Positions 1 through 9,070 of a DNA stretch of 64,000 nucleotides are shown here, one piece after another. How positions within the stretch are numbered: position 1 is the stretch's first letter; each line of letters opens with the position of its first letter. Position numbers and translations under genes: made by a program. Below the pieces are notes generated by a model. The model ran no database searches and was not told the DNA's origin. It was given only the letters and a program-made list of their open reading frames with translations. This stretch comes from Kordiimonas aquimaris (lineage in GTDB: Bacteria > Pseudomonadota > Alphaproteobacteria > Sphingomonadales > Kordiimonadaceae), in contig NZ_JAOBPO010000003.1 of NCBI RefSeq assembly GCF_025574485.1, forward strand, positions 597,867 through 661,866. The letters are read 5' to 3'.

Positions 1-308
1 GGCATTGTGCTGGCAACAACTGCTGTAACCGCGGCTAATGCAGACATCCGCCGTCCATCACTGATAAGATTACCGAGCGGGCTATGTATTAACTCTAGTT
101 GAAAGCGCCCAAGATTTGCTTCAATTCGTGAACGCCAAGTAAGTGACAGCATATTGCCGGGCTGAAGGTTGGCTTTGTTCCGGCGCCCCATGCCTCCCTT
201 AACAAAACCACGCGCACGTCCATGTGCACGGCTCATCACTTCTAGAACGGCGTCATTTTCACCAAAACGGTTGACGGAAAGCACTATACCCTCGTCCGTC
301 CACTCCAC
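1..308 (-). CDS. recO: RecO, recombination mediator (N-terminal part, gene runs off the window)
   Basis: RecO loads RecA on SSB-coated single-stranded DNA in the RecFOR gap-repair pathway. The visible 102 codons begin MEWTDEGIVLSVNRFGEND, the usual opening of the RecO OB-fold in alphaproteobacteria, and continue through VMSRAHGRARGFVKGG and LGRFQLELIHSPLG. The start is a GTG at 308 preceded by AGAG; no ATG lies in frame between it and the era stop at 326. The central and C-terminal parts, including any zinc-binding region, lie before base 1. It is last in the rnc-era-recO run, 17 bases after era, so it is probably cotranscribed with it. Identity is secure from the N-terminus and from synteny; completeness cannot be judged. 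Confidence 0.9.
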   Translation of the reverse strand, partial: MEWTDEGIVLSVNRFGENDAVLEVMSRAHGRARGFVKGGMGRRNKANLQPGNMLSLTWRSRIEANLGRFQLELIHSPLGNLISDGRRMSALAAVTAVVASTM

Positions 309-325
309 TTTATGTAGCTCTAATG

Positions 326-1261
326 TTAGTCAACATATTCAAGCCCCATATCCTGGAACATCGTTTTGTCGTCTGCCCACTTTTCAGTAACGCGCACATG
401 CAGAAACAAGTGCACCTTACGGTCAAAGTTCTCGGTCATGTCTTCACGCGCCATTTGCCCAAGGGTTTTCAACATTGAACCACCTTTGCCAATCACAATG
501 CCTTTTTGGGTATCGCGCTGCACATGGATAACCTGCTCAATTCTTACAGAACCATCAGGCTTGTCTTCCCACGCCTCAGTTTCAACTGTAATGGCATAAG
601 GTAATTCTTCATGAAGACGCAGATACACTTTTTCGCGGGTTATTTCAGCCGCCAGCAAACGCATGGTTGTGTCCGAAATTTGATCCTCTGGATACATCCA
701 TGGCCCAACAGGCGCAAGATCAGACAGATACCCCTTGAGGTCCGACACACCATCACCAGAGAGTGCTGAAATCATGAATATATCTGTGAATACATCTTTT
801 TCATTCATACTTTGCGCAAGCGCGAGCAATGTATCTCGCTTGATGCTATCAATTTTATTGAGTGCCAAAACAGCATTTCGGCCAGCTGCTTTCAATCCGT
901 CAATAATACGTTCAACTTCAGGCGTTAGCCCTTTTTTTGCGTCAACAACCAATACTGTTGTTTCCGCATCCTCGGAGCCTTTCCATGCAGCATTAACCAT
1001 TGCACGATCAAGGCGGCGCTTTGGCTCAAATATCCCGGGTGTGTCGATAAACACAAGTTGTGTATTTTCATGCATACCGATACCGGTAATGCGCGTGCGC
1101 GTTGTCTGTACCTTGTGGGTTACAATCGCAACCTTGGCACCAACCAGTTCATTTAGTAGCGTTGACTTACCAGCGTTAGGGGCACCAATAATGGCAACAA
1201 ACCCGCATTTTTCTGGGTTATCATTCGCGGAACCAACATGAGGTTCTTGGCTATCAGCCAT
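326..1261 (-). CDS. era: GTPase Era, 16S rRNA-binding ribosome maturation factor
   Basis: Era is an essential GTPase that binds the 3' end of 16S rRNA and helps complete the 30S subunit. In this 311-residue protein the GTPase motifs are G1 GAPNAGKS (residues 26-33), G3 DTPG (73-76), G4 NKID (135-138) and a G5-like SAL near 165. The C-terminal KH RNA-binding domain carries GKGG at 258-261. Length is normal for the family, with about 15 extra N-terminal residues. The ATG overlaps the rnc stop by one base (TAATG), so translation is probably coupled. Gene order rnc-era-recO is widely conserved, and nothing is degraded. Confidence 0.97.
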   Translation of the reverse strand: MADSQEPHVGSANDNPEKCGFVAIIGAPNAGKSTLLNELVGAKVAIVTHKVQTTRTRITGIGMHENTQLVFIDTPGIFEPKRRLDRAMVNAAWKGSEDAETTVLVVDAKKGLTPEVERIIDGLKAAGRNAVLALNKIDSIKRDTLLALAQSMNEKDVFTDIFMISALSGDGVSDLKGYLSDLAPVGPWMYPEDQISDTTMRLLAAEITREKVYLRLHEELPYAITVETEAWEDKPDGSVRIEQVIHVQRDTQKGIVIGKGGSMLKTLGQMAREDMTENFDRKVHLFLHVRVTEKWADDKTMFQDMGLEYVD

Positions 1262-1950
1262 TAATTTTCTCCGGTTAAAATATCGAATAGTTCCTGCGCA
1301 GCGGCCTGCTCGGCTATGCGTTTAGCTGAACCTGATGCACGTGCTGTACCATGACCATCGATACTCACCTCGATGGTAAATACAGGATTATGGTCCGGCC
1401 CAGTCTGTTCGATTACATTATAATTTGGCACTGCAATGCTGCGCGCCTGACACCATTCCTGCAATATAGTTTTGCTATCTTTAAAAGCACTTGGCCCAGC
1501 GCCGATTAAAGATTTCCAATGTTCTCGAATAAAGACATTTGCAGCATCAAAACCACCATCAAGATATAGTGCGCCAATAAAAGACTCGCAAACATCCGCC
1601 TGGATAGCTTCTTTATCGCGCGTGCCTTCCTGCTCAGCGCCAGGGGTTAGCTTCAATGCCTTAACAATACCGAGCTTAACTGACATCTCAGCTAAAGTCT
1701 CTCTGCGTACAAGTGCGGTAAACCTTTGATTTAGCCTACCTTCTGCCTCGTTTGGATATTCCTCCAGCAGCCAAGTGGACACCACAAGCCCCAAAACACG
1801 GTCACCTAAAAACTCCAGACGTTGGTAATTATAGTTTCCTGACAAAGAAGGATGTGTGAGAGCCTCATCAAGCAAGCTGGTTTGGGTAAAGGTATATCCG
1901 GCAAGTTTTTTAATAAAACGGGATGGCTTCGACTTTGCTACACGTTCCAT
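1261..1950 (-). CDS. rnc: Ribonuclease III
   Basis: RNase III cuts double-stranded RNA, including the 30S rRNA precursor. The 229-residue protein has the RIIID signature RLEFLGDRVL (residues 44-53) and the second metal-binding stretch ADVCESFIGALYLDGG (118-133), in which D119 and E122 fit the catalytic acidic positions. A double-stranded-RNA-binding domain occupies roughly 157-226. It starts only two bases after the pdxJ stop and overlaps era by one base, so pdxJ-rnc-era-recO reads as one operon. The lepB gene that often precedes rnc is not here. Confidence 0.96.
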   Translation of the reverse strand: MERVAKSKPSRFIKKLAGYTFTQTSLLDEALTHPSLSGNYNYQRLEFLGDRVLGLVVSTWLLEEYPNEAEGRLNQRFTALVRRETLAEMSVKLGIVKALKLTPGAEQEGTRDKEAIQADVCESFIGALYLDGGFDAANVFIREHWKSLIGAGPSAFKDSKTILQEWCQARSIAVPNYNVIEQTGPDHNPVFTIEVSIDGHGTARASGSAKRIAEQAAAQELFDILTGEN

Positions 1951-1952
1951 TC

Positions 1953-2699
1953 TTAAGCCCGAGCCTCATCCATGAGACGGCGCATTTGCTTAATGGACGC
2001 TTCAAGACCGTGGAAAATAGCTTCTCCAATCAAAAAGTGACCAATGTTTAACTCGTGTAATTCCGGAATAACGGCAATCGGCTTGACCGTATCGTATGAA
2101 AGGCCGTGTCCTGCATGTACTTCAAGACCAAGCGAAGCACCGTACTTCGCGGCTGATTGAATGCGGCCCAGCTCTTCTTCCTGAGGCTTACCTGACAATT
2201 CACAGTAAGCGCCTGTGTGTAATTCTACAACGGGGGCACCAAGGGTCATTGCAGCGTCAATCTGCGACTTGTCCGGATCAATAAATAAACTGACACGTGA
2301 TCCAGCGCGCACCAATTCATCTACATAATGTTTGAGCCTATTATGCTGCCCGGCGGCATCAAGCCCACCTTCAGTTGTTAGTTCCTGTCTTTTTTCTGGT
2401 ACGATACAAACTGCATGCGGGCGATGGCGCAGCGCAATTTCAAGCATTTCATCTGTAGCTGCCATCTCAAGATTAAGAGGAACGGTTAGTACATCAGATA
2501 GCGTTGCTATATCTTCATCCGAAATATGCCGGCGATCTTCACGCAAATGAGCCGTAATCCCATCAGCCCCTGCCCTAACAGCAAGACCAGCAGCACGAAC
2601 AGGGTCTGGATGGCGAATACCACGCGCATTACGAATAGTTGCAACATGATCAATGTTAACACCAAGGCGTAACTTCTGACTACTTTTACGCGTGCTCAT
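1953..2699 (-). CDS. pdxJ: Pyridoxine 5'-phosphate synthase PdxJ
   Basis: PdxJ condenses 3-amino-2-oxopropyl phosphate with deoxyxylulose 5-phosphate to make pyridoxine 5'-phosphate, the last ring-forming step of the DXP-dependent vitamin B6 pathway. The TIM-barrel protein (248 residues) shows [16 protein letters not shown] near the start, [13 protein letters not shown], the CIVPEKR strand, HAGHGL and [13 protein letters not shown], all typical of the family. I chose the ATG at 2699, with GGAG about eight bases upstream; a TTG one codon earlier is less likely. The start lies inside the 3' end of the DUF2062 gene (14-base overlap), and rnc follows after two bases, so translation is likely coupled along the operon. 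Confidence 0.96.
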   Translation of the reverse strand: MSTRKSSQKLRLGVNIDHVATIRNARGIRHPDPVRAAGLAVRAGADGITAHLREDRRHISDEDIATLSDVLTVPLNLEMAATDEMLEIALRHRPHAVCIVPEKRQELTTEGGLDAAGQHNRLKHYVDELVRAGSRVSLFIDPDKSQIDAAMTLGAPVVELHTGAYCELSGKPQEEELGRIQSAAKYGASLGLEVHAGHGLSYDTVKPIAVIPELHELNIGHFLIGEAIFHGLEASIKQMRRLMDEARA

Positions 2700-3264
2700 C
2701 AAGATTATCTCCGGTATCAGTAGATCGCTGATTTTTTTGAATCTTGCGCATACGATACTTGGTCAGCAGCCCTTTGAAAACCAAATAAGATATAATCCAA
2801 ACAACTGTCGCAATCGGGATTCCCCCAACAATTAATGGAAATACAATGGGAATGAAATCAACCATGTAATCAAGCGGGGCATTAAAAACAGCGTCCCAGT
2901 TCCAAACCGGCACAGCCGCCATACTCTCGGTGCCCAAAATAAGACCGCCAACACTATTGGTAAGCGCAAAAAATAACGGAAACGTCCATGGATTACCAAC
3001 AACAGTACCAATGACCGCCGCGAGAAAATTACCGCGAAAAAGTGCAGTAACCGCTATGGCAATCAGGATATGTAATCCTAAAAAAGGCGTGAATGAAACG
3101 GCGACACCGCTGGCAAAGCCAACAGCAATTGAGTGCGGTGTTCCGGGTAAACGGGCTAACCTATGCCAAACATAGATACCGGCACGGCGCCACCCAGACT
3201 TTGGCCAAAGCCAGCTTCGCAAGTTAGCCCAAAAAGACGGTTTATGACGACGACGAAACAACAT
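2686..3264 (-). CDS. DUF2062 membrane protein
   Basis: This 192-residue membrane protein of unknown biochemical role matches the DUF2062 pattern: a basic N-terminus ([11 protein letters not shown]), then [20 protein letters not shown], a hydrophobic segment near residues 55-85, [19 protein letters not shown], and two further hydrophobic stretches near 95-110 and 140-165. The G(T/N)P and NPWTFP motifs are the strongest family markers. The C-terminal tail is basic and then acidic. Position between pyrE and pdxJ is a recurring arrangement in alphaproteobacteria. It lies 13 bases after pyrE and overlaps pdxJ by 14 bases. The family is secure; the function is not known. Confidence 0.88.
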   Translation of the reverse strand: MLFRRRHKPSFWANLRSWLWPKSGWRRAGIYVWHRLARLPGTPHSIAVGFASGVAVSFTPFLGLHILIAIAVTALFRGNFLAAVIGTVVGNPWTFPLFFALTNSVGGLILGTESMAAVPVWNWDAVFNAPLDYMVDFIPIVFPLIVGGIPIATVVWIISYLVFKGLLTKYRMRKIQKNQRSTDTGDNLDEHA

Positions 3265-3277
3265 ATTACACTCAAAA

Positions 3278-3862
3278 CTAAGCTTTTAAGCCTCGACTAC
3301 CTGGTTTAATTGCCGGAATAGCGCGCAAAGACTCTGGAACAGTATCCGCCGTATATGTTGGCGCATCAATCGTAGCGAGCGCTGTAACCGGCGCTCCTAC
3401 TTCCGCTCGCCCACCAGACCGGTTAATCAAACACCCAGCTGCAACGACATTACCACCCCATTCAGTTATTGTTTTGATACACTCACGCGAGGACAACCCA
3501 GTGGTGATGATATCTTCCATCATTAAAATGTTTGCGCCTTTCGGGATTTCAAATCCACGGCGCAATGCAAATTCACCATCAACACGCTCAGTGAATATGC
3601 CTGGCACGCCAAGTTGCCGCGCCACTTCATAGCCCACAACCACACCACCCATGGCAGGACTAACCACCAAATCAACAGACACGTTAGTTGCGCGTAATTT
3701 CTCGGCAAATGCAGTACACAATCTATCAGCTCGCTTAGGGTCCATTAACACCCGCGCACATTGCAAATAAACCGGGCTGTGAAGCCCAGATGACAGTTTA
3801 AAATGTCCTTCAAGTAATGCACCAGCAGCACGAAATTCATTCAGAACTGTTTCTTGATCCAT
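3278..3862 (-). CDS. pyrE: Orotate phosphoribosyltransferase
   Basis: PyrE converts orotate and PRPP to orotidine 5'-monophosphate in pyrimidine synthesis. The 194-residue protein has the LSSGLHSPVYLQCARVL region, VVSPAMGGVVVGYEVARQLG, and the PRPP-binding motif ILMMEDIITTG with its acidic pair. Length is normal for the short bacterial form. The ATG at 3862 has GGAGG at good spacing. Two other pyrimidine genes, pyrB and a pyrC-like gene, lie far away at 32993-35238, so the pathway is dispersed. It appears to lead the pyrE-DUF2062-pdxJ-rnc-era-recO run, with about 158 bases separating it from the rsh stop upstream. Confidence 0.96.
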   Translation of the reverse strand: MDQETVLNEFRAAGALLEGHFKLSSGLHSPVYLQCARVLMDPKRADRLCTAFAEKLRATNVSVDLVVSPAMGGVVVGYEVARQLGVPGIFTERVDGEFALRRGFEIPKGANILMMEDIITTGLSSRECIKTITEWGGNVVAAGCLINRSGGRAEVGAPVTALATIDAPTYTADTVPESLRAIPAIKPGSRGLKA

Positions 3863-4020
3863 GGATGCCTCCAGATTAAGCGCCGCAGCGTTTATTTAAT
3901 GATAGAATAACTGTTAGTGGCGGATAGAACTTACACATCAGTACGTCAAGTTTTTATCGATAGATGTTGCTGCCAGCGCGGTAGAAGGCACGCAATCAAC
4001 ATATAAATCTGCGAAGCGAG

Positions 4021-6159
4021 TTAACCAGTAACCCGATCGACCCGTTCTATTACGCGGTTCACGCGTAATGCGCGCGCAATATCATTCAAATGCTTCACAT
4101 CCTGCACATCAACCTCGACACACATGATGCAAAATTCTGGATCACGTTCCAGTATTTCTAAATTGGACATGTTACCACCGGCTTTAGCAACCACTGCAGC
4201 GATTGAGGCCAATGCACCGCGTTCATTCAAAACCTCAAGGTGCAAACGTGCCACATAATATACATCATCTTCCGCAGCTTCACGCCACCCCAAATCAACC
4301 CACAGTTCAGGTTTGTCATCATAGCTCGCTAACTTACCGCAATCTATGGTGTGAACTTCCACACCGCGACCCTCGACGCGAATACCGACAACTCTGTCAC
4401 CCCTAACAGGATGACAACATTCGGCCATGTGAAGCGCGACAGAAGAATCAACACCTGTAATCGGGCCTGTTTGTCCTCGTGTATGCTGCCAATCATCATG
4501 CACAGCGGGCAGTTTGTCGGAACGCGTATCCATTTGAAAACCGGGAAACGCAGCCTCCAGCACAGCCTCTTCCGGCAAAACGCCTTCACCGATCGCAACA
4601 TACAATGCATCCAAGTCACCAACATTAAGTACACTGGCTGCTTCCTGCATTGCTGCTGTTGAAAAATCCAAACCCAAACGCTTGCAAGCCTTTTCAATGA
4701 GAGAACGGCCTAATCCGTGGAATTCCTCATGCCTTGTATGGCGAACATGACGCCTAATGGCCGAGCGTGCTTTACCGGTTACGACAAACGCGTCCCATCT
4801 ATCGGATGGTGTTTGTGCTTTTGAGGTTAAAATCTCTACCTGATCTCCATTATGCAGTTGATGCCGCAGTGGCACCATACGACCATTTACCTTCGCTCCG
4901 ACACAGTGGTCTCCAACTTCAGTGTGTACGGCATAAGCAAAATCAACTGTAGACGAACCGCGTGGCAGCGAAATCAATTCCCCTTTGGGCGTAAAGCAAA
5001 AAACCTTGTCTTGGAACATTGCGAGTTTAGTATGCTCCAAAAATTCTTCCGGGTCTTGCGCATGTTCAAGAATTTCAAGCAACTCCCTGACCCAAACATA
5101 CTGCGAACCTTCAACACTTTCGGTGCCCTGCTTATATTGCCAATGAGCCGCAACACCTAGCTCCGCCTCTGCGTGCATATCATGTGTACGCACCTGAATT
5201 TCCAGGCGCCTGTTCTTCGGCCCGATCACAGCGGTATGAATAGAGCGATAGAAGTTACGCTTCGGTGTTGAAATGTAATCTTTAAACCGCCCTGGAATTG
5301 TTGAATAACGCCGATGTACAACACCGAGTGCGCGGTAACACTCGTCTTCACTATCGACAATAACCCTGAAAGCCATAACATCTGAAAGCTGCTCAAAGCT
5401 GATGTTTTGCCGCTCCATTTTTCGCCATATGGAATATGGTTTTTTAATACGGCCATTCACAGTTGCCTTAATACCGGAAATATCCATCAGCTCTTGCAAA
5501 GCTGCTACCATTTCACGTTCAAGGTCAGGGTTTTCTTCAATAAGAAAATTAAGGCGTGCGGTAATAGATTCCATTGCCTCGGCATCAAGGTTCCCAAAAG
5601 ACAAATGTTCCAGTTCATCTTTGAGAACGTGCATTCCAATCCGCTCAGCCAGCGGAGCGTATATCTCTAGCGTTTCAAGCGATATACGACGGCGCTTCTC
5701 GGGCTTGGAGATATGATGTAAGGTGCGCATATTATGCAGGCGGTCTGCTAGCTTCACGAGTAGCACACGAATATCATTCGACATTGCCAGCAAAAACTTA
5801 CGGAAGTTTTCTGCCTGACGTGTTGTTTCTGCCTGCATTTCAATTTTAGAAAGCTTGGTTACACCATCAACCATTTCGGCAATCTTCGGTCCAAACAAAT
5901 CAGTGATTTGCTCAACAGTCGCGACAGTATCTTCGATAACATCATGCAGCAATGCAGTAGCAATGGTATCACTGTCCAGTTTCATATCAGTAAGAATACC
6001 AGCCACTTCCAGCGGATGAGAAAAATATGGGTCACCAGAAGCGCGCGTTTGCGTGCCATGTGCCTGCATTGCAAATACATAAGCACGGTTCAAAAGCGCC
6101 TCATCAACATTTTGATCATAGGCGCGAACCTTATCAACGAGTTCAAACTGTCTTATCAC
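4021..6159 (-). CDS. rsh: Bifunctional (p)ppGpp synthetase/hydrolase (Rel/SpoT homologue)
   Basis: This is the long RelA/SpoT-family enzyme that makes and degrades (p)ppGpp, the stringent-response alarmone. Of 712 residues, the N-terminal hydrolase domain keeps H48, HD (72-73) and ED (76-77), so it looks active. The synthetase domain has RFKD at 291-294, the form seen in bifunctional enzymes rather than in hydrolase-dead RelA, followed by the PKRNFYRSIHTAVIGP stretch. A TGS domain lies at about 385-445 and an ACT domain at about 640-712. The start is a GTG preceded by GGTAGAG; no better ATG is seen. In many relatives rpoZ lies directly upstream; here a plus-strand oxidoreductase gene is in between. 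It is probably the only long Rel enzyme, as is usual in alphaproteobacteria. Confidence 0.95.
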   Translation of the reverse strand: MIRQFELVDKVRAYDQNVDEALLNRAYVFAMQAHGTQTRASGDPYFSHPLEVAGILTDMKLDSDTIATALLHDVIEDTVATVEQITDLFGPKIAEMVDGVTKLSKIEMQAETTRQAENFRKFLLAMSNDIRVLLVKLADRLHNMRTLHHISKPEKRRRISLETLEIYAPLAERIGMHVLKDELEHLSFGNLDAEAMESITARLNFLIEENPDLEREMVAALQELMDISGIKATVNGRIKKPYSIWRKMERQNISFEQLSDVMAFRVIVDSEDECYRALGVVHRRYSTIPGRFKDYISTPKRNFYRSIHTAVIGPKNRRLEIQVRTHDMHAEAELGVAAHWQYKQGTESVEGSQYVWVRELLEILEHAQDPEEFLEHTKLAMFQDKVFCFTPKGELISLPRGSSTVDFAYAVHTEVGDHCVGAKVNGRMVPLRHQLHNGDQVEILTSKAQTPSDRWDAFVVTGKARSAIRRHVRHTRHEEFHGLGRSLIEKACKRLGLDFSTAAMQEAASVLNVGDLDALYVAIGEGVLPEEAVLEAAFPGFQMDTRSDKLPAVHDDWQHTRGQTGPITGVDSSVALHMAECCHPVRGDRVVGIRVEGRGVEVHTIDCGKLASYDDKPELWVDLGWREAAEDDVYYVARLHLEVLNERGALASIAAVVAKAGGNMSNLEILERDPEFCIMCVEVDVQDVKHLNDIARALRVNRVIERVDRVTG

Positions 6160-6291
6160 TTAAAACTCTACCTTTTTTGACCACTTAATCCGCACAGCAA
6201 CAAATAGCCTTTCCAAAAAGTAATTTCAGCCCATTTATCCAATTAAAGCGCTAAAGTGATATTTATCAAAGGAAAAGAAACAGAGATCGCA

Positions 6292-7275
6292 ATGAAAGCT
6301 GCTGTTATTCACAGTTATGGGCGACATGGTGTTCTACATGTCGAAGATATTCCCGTTCCGAGCATTGGGCATAACGAGGTACTTGTAAAAGTAGAAGCTG
6401 CCTCTGTTAATCCTCGTGACTGGTTATTGATGCGCGGTGTATATCAAGGAAAACGTTTTGTAGAACCACTACCAGCAACGCTCGGCAGCGACTTTTCCGG
6501 CACTATTACTGCGTGCGGCGCGAACGTAAAACACTTCAAAGTTGGCGATACCGTTTTTGGGATGCAGCCGCTCAAAGGACAATTTGGTGCCTTTGCCGAA
6601 TATATTAAAATCCGTGCAAATGCCATTGCCCTAAAACCAGAGACAATAAGCCATGCTGATGCCGCAGCAATTCCTTGTGCCGGTATGACCAGCTATCAGA
6701 CAATTCACAGACTTGCCCAACTGAAACCAAGCGAAACAATCCTTATTAACGGTGCATCAGGTGGTGTTGGCACATATGGGGTCCAGATTGCAAAAGCACA
6801 CGGCGCAAAAGTGGTTGCTGTTTGTAGTGGAAAAAACATTAAAATGTGCAAACAACTGGATGCGGATGAAGTGCTGGATTACGCAGAGAACAACTTTGAA
6901 GAATATGAGGCAACGTTCGATGTGGTTTACGATGTTATTGGTCGCTCAAGTCCGAGGCGTGCCACAAAATGCTTAAAAGCTGGCGGACGCTACGTAACGA
7001 CAATACCAAACGCAAAAACAGTGTTTGAAGCAACTAAAAGCTGGGTCGCATCACTCATTATGCCAGGCAAGCATAAACGAACACAGCTTATTGTAGTAAA
7101 GCCGGTTCCAGAAGACCTTACCGCGATAGCTGATCTGATTGGCTGCGGCAAAATCACTAGCGTAATCGACTCAATTTATACCTTAGATGATATTCAATCT
7201 GCCTTTGATCATAGTCAGTCATGGCGCGCTAAAGGTAAGATTGTTATTGATGTATCTGGCCAACTGCAGGCATAA
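6292..7275 (+). CDS. NAD(P)-dependent alcohol dehydrogenase/quinone oxidoreductase-like protein (MDR superfamily)
   Basis: This is a medium-chain dehydrogenase/reductase of 327 residues. It opens MKAAVIHSYGRHGVLHVEDIPVP and has NPRDWLLMRG, the GSDFSG turn, GDTVFGM and the nucleotide-binding motif NGASGGVGTYGVQIAKAHGA. The cysteine cluster of zinc-binding members is missing, so a zinc-free quinone/enone reductase of the zeta-crystallin type is the likely class; the substrate is unknown. I chose the ATG at 6292 because it gives the family N-terminus; a GTG at 6256 would add twelve atypical residues. It stands alone on the plus strand between minus-strand rsh and rpoZ and ends in its own hairpin. 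Confidence 0.85.
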   Translation: MKAAVIHSYGRHGVLHVEDIPVPSIGHNEVLVKVEAASVNPRDWLLMRGVYQGKRFVEPLPATLGSDFSGTITACGANVKHFKVGDTVFGMQPLKGQFGAFAEYIKIRANAIALKPETISHADAAAIPCAGMTSYQTIHRLAQLKPSETILINGASGGVGTYGVQIAKAHGAKVVAVCSGKNIKMCKQLDADEVLDYAENNFEEYEATFDVVYDVIGRSSPRRATKCLKAGGRYVTTIPNAKTVFEATKSWVASLIMPGKHKRTQLIVVKPVPEDLTAIADLIGCGKITSVIDSIYTLDDIQSAFDHSQSWRAKGKIVIDVSGQLQA

Positions 7276-7276
7276 A

Positions 7277-7299
7277 AAAACCCGGCAAAACCGGGTTTT
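7277..7299. terminator. Bidirectional rho-independent terminator
   Basis: A perfect inverted repeat AAAACCCGG-CAAAA-CCGGGTTTT begins just after the oxidoreductase stop. Read on plus it ends in TTTT; read on minus it ends in a run of seven T. It therefore suits both the oxidoreductase gene and rpoZ, whose stop is at 7322. Confidence 0.85.
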
Positions 7300-7321
7300 A
7301 AAGCGTCATTTGAAAATCAAA

Positions 7322-7669
7322 CTACTCAGTTTCGGTAGAAGCTTCTTCAACTGCAGGTGCAGCAGCTTCAGCAGGCTTCCCACCAGCATCATCCATACCC
7401 GCCATCAAAATTGACATATCAACTTCTTCAGGCTCGTCAGACTCAACAACCTTACGCAAACCGTGAATAGCTGATTCTTTAAGATCATCTTCAAAAATCT
7501 TTTCTTCAGCAATCTCTCGCAATGAAACAACAGCATTCTTATCGTTATCACGCTCAACTTCAAGAGGAGCACCTGCTGAAATTTGACGTGCACGCTGGGC
7601 TGCGACCAACACTAAGTCAAAGCGGTTTGTAACTTTATCAACGCAATCCTCAACAGTAACGCGAGCCAT
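7322..7669 (-). CDS. rpoZ: RNA polymerase omega subunit
   Basis: Omega helps assemble RNA polymerase by holding the beta' subunit. The 115-residue protein begins [29 protein letters not shown] and has [29 protein letters not shown], the full omega core. The tail (about 75-115) is acidic and alanine-rich, as is common in alphaproteobacteria. The start has a GGAGATAAAG ribosome-binding site. In many relatives it sits directly before rsh, in keeping with the omega-ppGpp link; here an oxidoreductase gene on the other strand intervenes. A shared terminator lies just past its 3' end. Confidence 0.95.
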   Translation of the reverse strand: MARVTVEDCVDKVTNRFDLVLVAAQRARQISAGAPLEVERDNDKNAVVSLREIAEEKIFEDDLKESAIHGLRKVVESDEPEEVDMSILMAGMDDAGGKPAEAAAPAVEEASTETE

Positions 7670-7758
7670 GCTTTATCTCCAAATCTGTACTAAGGGCTCT
7701 AACCCTTTCACTCAAGCGCACGCTTATACAAGCGACAGCCTCTGCTGTAAACCCTCAT

Positions 7759-8328
7759 TTACAACAGTTTTGAGCTTAGCTTTTTAATGCCACCGTCATT
7801 GCCTGTAACCTGGGTTTGGCTGCAAAACTCTACAACAGAATGATGTAACACCGGATGGGTCCAATACGGCGCAATTTCTTGGAAAGGTACAAGAACAAAC
7901 ATGCGCTTATGAAGGCGCGGATGCGGTAAAACCAAATCGTTAATGACCACATCATCAAGCTGTGCGAAATTGCTCCAGGATTTCATGTCAGGCAGTATAA
8001 TTTCATTATATGCCAACACATCAATATCCAATGTACGCGCGCCCCACCTCTCTCTACGCTCTCGGTTGAAGCGCTCTTCTATATCCAGGCATGCTTGCAA
8101 AACATCATGTGGTTGATGATGTGTTTTAACCTCAACAACTGCGTTGGCAAAGTTAGGCTGCTGCGCGTCAGGGTATGGTGGTGTCTCATAGATTGAAGAT
8201 GCATTCTCAACATCCAAGCCAAATTGGGGCATGAGTTGTACTGCGTGTTGCAAAACCTCATACGGCTGCAATAAACCAAAAGATAAGTTACTACCTATCC
8301 CTAAAAATATACCCTGCTTTGATTTCAT
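7759..8328 (-). CDS. folK: 2-amino-4-hydroxy-6-hydroxymethyldihydropteridine pyrophosphokinase
   Basis: FolK transfers pyrophosphate from ATP to the hydroxymethylpterin precursor of folate. The 189-residue protein has GIFLGIGSNLSFG at the start, SSIYETPPYPDAQQPNFANAV, the RERWGARTLDIDVLAYN signature with the two magnesium-binding aspartates, and LVLPHPRLHKRMFVL. I prefer the ATG at 8328, which places the first strand as usual; an ATG at 8397 would add 23 residues without a visible ribosome-binding site. It is divergent from the NYN gene at 8466. No other folate gene is nearby. Confidence 0.93.
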   Translation of the reverse strand: MKSKQGIFLGIGSNLSFGLLQPYEVLQHAVQLMPQFGLDVENASSIYETPPYPDAQQPNFANAVVEVKTHHQPHDVLQACLDIEERFNRERRERWGARTLDIDVLAYNEIILPDMKSWSNFAQLDDVVINDLVLPHPRLHKRMFVLVPFQEIAPYWTHPVLHHSVVEFCSQTQVTGNDGGIKKLSSKLL

Positions 8329-8465
8329 CTTCGTGGCATCAACATATTCAACAATTGGACAAATACATAAAAACAGCACATTATCCCTGAGCGGCATGCA
8401 TTTATTAGCAAATAGCCGCTTATTATTTGATTACCTTACTTTTACTAATTTAGCTGGAATTTTTT

Positions 8466-9062
8466 ATGATCTTTTATCCTGAAGAACGTATTGCCCTTTT
8501 TATTGATGGCTCCAACCTTTATGCCACTGCTCGCTCACTCGATATGGAAATCGATTATAAACAATTGCGCAGGTACTTTGCAGAACAAGGGCGGCTCATT
8601 CGTGCTTTTTACTATACGGCATTACTGGAAGACCAGGAATACAGCCCCTTGCGCCCACTTGTTGATTGGCTGGATTACAATGGCTTTACCCTTGTCACCA
8701 AACCGGTCAAAGAATTTGTAGACGAAAGTGGCCGCCGTAAAATCAAAGGCAATATGGATATAGAAATTGCCGTGGATATGCTCAATATATCCGAGCAGTT
8801 AGACCATGTTGTATTATTTTCTGGCGATGGTGATTTTCGCCGCCTTCTCGAGGCAGTGCAACGCCGCGGACTACGCGCAACTGTTATTAGCTCAAACCGT
8901 ACAAAACCATCCATGATTGCCGATGAACTGCGTCGCCAGGCAGATCAATTTGTAGATTTGGAGAACATGCGCGACCTGTTTGGCAGGCCGGTATCGCATC
9001 AAGACGATGATGCACCGATGGATGCTGGTTATGAAGAACACCTTGAAACGCAAATGGTATAG
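8466..9062 (+). CDS. NYN-domain (LabA/DUF88-type) putative RNase
   Basis: This 198-residue protein has the PIN-like NYN fold. Visible motifs are IALFIDGSNLYATAR (first acidic site plus Asn), KGNMDIEIAVDM (the central DxE/D cluster), and LFSGDGDFRRLLEAVQRRG with a third acidic pair, followed by VISSNRTKPSMIADELRRQAD. These acidic residues are the expected metal-binding set, so nuclease activity is plausible but inferred. A related gene near smpB and rpoZ is common in alphaproteobacteria. It is followed after eight bases by a uracil-DNA glycosylase gene on the same strand. The C-terminal 30 residues are acidic and probably disordered. Confidence 0.87.
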   Translation: MIFYPEERIALFIDGSNLYATARSLDMEIDYKQLRRYFAEQGRLIRAFYYTALLEDQEYSPLRPLVDWLDYNGFTLVTKPVKEFVDESGRRKIKGNMDIEIAVDMLNISEQLDHVVLFSGDGDFRRLLEAVQRRGLRATVISSNRTKPSMIADELRRQADQFVDLENMRDLFGRPVSHQDDDAPMDAGYEEHLETQMV

Positions 9063-9070
9063 TTTTGATC

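Noticed and set aside
735-1241. A 168-codon plus-strand frame inside era
   Set aside because: It lies wholly antisense to a clear Era protein and has no family features.
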